Position numbers and translations under genes: made by a program. A model generated the notes under the pieces. The model made no database searches. It was not told the DNA's origin and saw only the letters and a program-made list of their open reading frames with translations. From positions 1 through 17,309 of the forward strand of contig DATFJC010000007.1 of assembly GCA_035269445.1 (NCBI GenBank): 17,309 nt of DNA. The letters are read 5' to 3'. This DNA is from DATFJC01 sp035269445. GTDB lineage: Bacteria; Patescibacteriota; Patescibacteriia; UBA2591; UBA6264. Within the stretch, counting starts at the first letter, position 1; each line of letters begins with the position of its first letter. This document shows positions 14,903 through 17,309 of this stretch, one piece after another.

Positions 14903-14913
14903 TTAAATAATTT

Positions 14914-15849
14914 ATGACATTAATTTATGTAATCACAATTTTTATAGGCTGTTTTTTGCTTATTAAAAGCACTGACCTAATAATCAGATCTATCCATTAT
15001 TTAGCAAAATATTTTCATATTTCAGAGTTTGTCATTGCTTTTATCCTGGCTGGTTTAGCCACGTCACTGCCCGAGCTTTTTATTGGCATAATGTCTGCTA
15101 CTGAAAACGCAAGCGTATTATCTTTAAGTAATATTTTTGGCTCTAACATATCCAACCTAACCCTAATTTTAGGTCTTAGCGTTATTGTAGCCAAAAAACT
15201 TTCTAGTGACTCTAGAATGGTAAACAGAAATATAATTTATGTTTTTATATTAGTTATATATGCTGTTCTTTTAGCGCTTGATGGTTATATTTCAAGAATA
15301 GATGGTATAGGCCTAATAATACTTTTTGTTTTATATAACACAATTCTTTTCTTCCAAAGCAAAGAATTTGAAAAAAAAGCAGGCTGGGCCAGGAAAAAAG
15401 AACTTTTTAAAAATATTTTAATGCTTTTATTGGGCATTTTATTCCTCGTAGCTAGTGCTGAAATGGTAGTTCAAGCTTCTATTAGTTTAGCCGAAATTAT
15501 AAAATCATCTATATTTTTAGTAGGATTAATCCTAGTAGCACTTGGAACATCTTTGCCAGAATTTATATTTGGCCTTCGCTCGTTTAAAAACAACCATAAG
15601 CACATGATTTTAGGAGGGATACTGGGATCTATAGCAAGTAACGTAACTGTTGTTTTAGGGGCAACAGCCATAATCTCCCCAATCTTAATACAAAATACTT
15701 CGCTTCTTTTAACTAGTGCCTTTTTTATGATAGCTAGTTATATTTTATTTGCGATTTTAACCAAAACAGACAAAAATCTATCTCGGAAAGAAGGTTTCAT
15801 ACTAATACTCATATATATAATTTTCATTATTATCCAACCCGTGATATAA
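14914..15849 (+). CDS. Sodium/calcium exchanger (CaCA) family antiporter
   Basis: A 311-aa membrane protein with about ten helices and the inverted repeat of the CaCA superfamily (YrbG-like). The alpha-1 repeat has ATSLPE (49-54) and SNIFGSNISN (72-81). The alpha-2 repeat has GTSLPE (211-216) and GGILGSIASN (234-243). Both ion-binding Glu residues (54, 216) are kept. In alpha-2, Gly235 stands where an Asn or Asp normally follows the first Gly of the GNxxGSN-type motif, while alpha-1 keeps Asn73. The gene follows the P-type ATPase gene by 11 bp, so the two are probably one operon for export of Ca2+ or another cation. Direction and ion are inferred from the family. Confidence 0.92.
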   Translation: MTLIYVITIFIGCFLLIKSTDLIIRSIHYLAKYFHISEFVIAFILAGLATSLPELFIGIMSATENASVLSLSNIFGSNISNLTLILGLSVIVAKKLSSDSRMVNRNIIYVFILVIYAVLLALDGYISRIDGIGLIILFVLYNTILFFQSKEFEKKAGWARKKELFKNILMLLLGILFLVASAEMVVQASISLAEIIKSSIFLVGLILVALGTSLPEFIFGLRSFKNNHKHMILGGILGSIASNVTVVLGATAIISPILIQNTSLLLTSAFFMIASYILFAILTKTDKNLSRKEGFILILIYIIFIIIQPVI

Positions 15850-15850
15850 T
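15842..15850 (+). promoter_or_regulatory. Extended -10 promoter for asnS inside the end of the antiporter gene
   Basis: TGATATAAT (15842-15850) is a perfect extended -10 overlapping the antiporter stop codon. TTTTCA at 15821-15826 is a possible -35 box 18 bp upstream. The predicted start near 15857 gives a leader of about 29 nt. Confidence 0.55.
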
Positions 15851-15873
15851 AAATATTAGAGTTTTAAATAATT

Positions 15874-15879
15874 TATAAT
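15874..15879 (+). promoter_or_regulatory. Second -10 box that would give leaderless asnS mRNA
   Basis: A consensus TATAAT lies exactly seven bases before the A of the asnS ATG (15886), so transcription from it would start on the start codon. No good -35 box is seen, and chance occurrence in AT-rich DNA is possible. Confidence 0.35.
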
Positions 15880-15885
15880 TAACTT

Positions 15886-17181
15886 ATGGCAAAATATATC
15901 CTTTTAAATAAAATCAAAGAAAACCTTAATAAAAAAGTTGTTCTTAAGGGATGGATTTTTAATTTTCGTTCATCTGGATCAATATATTTTATTCAATTTA
16001 GAGATGGCACTGGTAAAATACAAATAATAGCCTCTAAGGATAAAATAGATAAAGAATCCTGGGAAAAATTAGAGCAAATTACCAGAGAAACAAGCATTGA
16101 GGTAACAGGTAAAGTTTACAAAGACGAAAGATCACCCCATGGCTTTGAAATGCAGGCTGAAAATTTAAAAATAATTTCCATTGCTGAAAGATATCCTATT
16201 GGCAAAAAATCTCATGGAATAGATTTTTTAATGAACAATCGACACCTTTGGATAAGATCTGAAAGGCAAAGGGCTATTTTAAAAATTAGAGATGAAATTA
16301 TTTTTGCAATAAGAAAATTTTTTAAAGATAACGATTTTACTTTAACTGATTCCCCTATTATTACTCCTACTGCTGGAGAAGAAACAACTAGCCTTTTTGA
16401 GGTTAATTATTTTGATAATCCTGCTTTTTTAAGTCAAACAGGCCAATTATATATTGAGGCCTTAATTTATTCCCTGGGGCGAGTTTATGACTTTGGGCCT
16501 ACTTTTAGAGCTGAAAAATCTAAAACTAGAAGACATTTAACTGAATTTTGGATGATGGATGCTGAAGCTGCCTTTGTAAAACATAAAGAAAATATTGAAA
16601 TTCAAGAAAAACTAATTGAATATATTGTTAAACAGGTTTTAAAAAACAATAAGCAAGAATTAAAAACCCTAAAACGTGAAATAGAGCCCTTGAAAAATAT
16701 AAAAGCTCCTTTTCCTAAAATAACTTATAATAAAGCAATAAAAATACTAAAAAATAATAATCAAAAAATAAGTTGGGGTGAGGATTTTGGAGCAGAGCAC
16801 GAAACCATAATATCTAATAAATACGATAAACCAGTTATTATAGAAAAATATCCAGTAAAGGCTAAAGCTTTTTATATGAAAGAGGATCCAGAAAATAACC
16901 AGCTGGCCTTAGCAGATGATATGCTTGCTCCTGAAGGATATGGAGAAATAATAGGGGGCTCAGAAAGAATCTCTGATAAAAAAACTTTGGAAAGAAAAAT
17001 TAAAGAATTTAATATTCCTAAAAAACCATTAAAATGGTATATAGATCTTAGAAAGTATGGCTCAGTTCCTCATTCTGGCTTTGGTTTAGGGATTGAAAGA
17101 ACTGTAGCTTGGATTTGTGGTTTAGACCATATAAGAGAAACAATTCCCTTTCCAAGACTTTTAAATAGAATTAACCCTTAA
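15886..17181 (+). CDS. asnS: Asparaginyl-tRNA synthetase
   Basis: Class IIb synthetase that charges tRNA-Asn. The 431-aa length fits the compact bacterial/archaeal form. The N-terminal OB-fold anticodon-binding domain has VVLKGWIFNFRSSG (18-31) and FRDGTG. The catalytic core has motif 2 (FRAEKSKTRRHLTEFWMMD, 207-225) and motif 3 (GFGLGIERTVAW, 398-409). The stretch around YPVKAKAFYM and ADDMLAPEGYGEIIGGSERI (322-361) is typical of AsnRS rather than AspRS. A dedicated AsnRS suggests that Asn-tRNA can be made directly, without a GatCAB transamidation route. The aspartyl-type gene starts 5 bp after its stop. Confidence 0.94.
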   Translation: MAKYILLNKIKENLNKKVVLKGWIFNFRSSGSIYFIQFRDGTGKIQIIASKDKIDKESWEKLEQITRETSIEVTGKVYKDERSPHGFEMQAENLKIISIAERYPIGKKSHGIDFLMNNRHLWIRSERQRAILKIRDEIIFAIRKFFKDNDFTLTDSPIITPTAGEETTSLFEVNYFDNPAFLSQTGQLYIEALIYSLGRVYDFGPTFRAEKSKTRRHLTEFWMMDAEAAFVKHKENIEIQEKLIEYIVKQVLKNNKQELKTLKREIEPLKNIKAPFPKITYNKAIKILKNNNQKISWGEDFGAEHETIISNKYDKPVIIEKYPVKAKAFYMKEDPENNQLALADDMLAPEGYGEIIGGSERISDKKTLERKIKEFNIPKKPLKWYIDLRKYGSVPHSGFGLGIERTVAWICGLDHIRETIPFPRLLNRINP

Positions 17182-17186
17182 TATTT

Positions 17187-17309
17187 ATGCAAAGAATACA
17201 AATCATAAATACTAAAAAAAATATTAACAAAGAGGTTAAGCTTTGTGGCTGGGTTCATTTTAAAAGAAACCTGGGTAAAATAACTTTTATTACCCTTAGA
17301 GATGCTAGC
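17187..17309 (+). CDS. aspS: Aspartyl-tRNA synthetase-type class IIb synthetase, N-terminal fragment (3' end outside window)
   Basis: The first 41 codons are visible from an ATG 5 bp after the asnS stop. They form the start of an OB-fold anticodon-binding domain: VKLCGWVHFKRNLGKITFITLRDAS (the last 25 residues, positions 17-41) contains the GWV...R..G.I.F..LRD pattern of AspRS. The catalytic domain is not seen, so the amino acid specificity rests on the OB fold (LRD rather than the FRD of the neighbour) and on the pairing with asnS. Bacterial or archaeal-type AspRS cannot be separated on this fragment. Confidence 0.75.
   Translation, partial: MQRIQIINTKKNINKEVKLCGWVHFKRNLGKITFITLRDAS

Noticed and set aside
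533..17181. Alternative genetic code (UGA as Gly or Trp), known in some Candidate Phyla lineages
   Set aside because: All genes are open and complete under the standard code with family-typical lengths, and Trp is encoded by TGG.

Overview
This AT-rich, tightly packed bacterial window is mostly housekeeping. It reads like a member of the Candidate Phyla Radiation (Patescibacteria, Parcubacteria-like). That placement is inferred from gene content and style: very short intergenic gaps, no recognisable Shine-Dalgarno sequences, a membrane pyrophosphatase beside glycolytic genes, a FemABX transferase next to a D,D-carboxypeptidase, and a standard genetic code with almost only TAA stops. No 16S or ribosomal protein gene is present to fix the lineage. 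There is no insertion sequence, CRISPR array, prophage or other mobile element, and no stretch over about 120 bp lacks a gene or RNA.

Left edge (1-525): the Lys-rich C-terminal tail of a truncated gene, then tRNA-Thr(GGU) and tRNA-Tyr(GUA) on the plus strand behind their own promoter. A hairpin at 338-371 can terminate transcription from both sides, because a long minus-strand gene run ends at tRNA-Gly(GCC) on its other side. The minus-strand run (533-11859) reads in order dnaB, recR, an MscS-type channel, an alkyltransferase/3-methyladenine glycosylase fusion, a FemABX transferase, a D,D-carboxypeptidase, a small-multidrug-export-family protein, tpiA, a class II aldolase, hppA, tig and tRNA-Gly. 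Gaps are mostly 4-40 bp. The dnaB promoter is probably the main one, and tig has an additional strong promoter. The run joins replication and repair, envelope building and osmotic release, and lower glycolysis with pyrophosphate energy capture.

The right part (11961-17309) is all plus strand: an unrecognised 71-aa protein, tRNA-Lys(UUU), a type II P-type cation ATPase, a CaCA-family cation antiporter (probably a cation/Ca2+ efflux pair), asparaginyl-tRNA synthetase, and the start of an aspartyl-type tRNA synthetase. The dnaB promoter and the promoter of the 71-aa gene overlap at their -10 boxes. Two plus-strand genes have -10 boxes positioned to give leaderless or nearly leaderless mRNAs.

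The most notable points are the alkyltransferase-glycosylase fusion with both active sites intact, a membrane pyrophosphatase with acidic residues at both known ion-gate positions, altered ion-site residues in both the P-type ATPase and the antiporter, the overlapping divergent promoters, and translation starts without Shine-Dalgarno sequences. I do not see a clearly new multi-gene system here.
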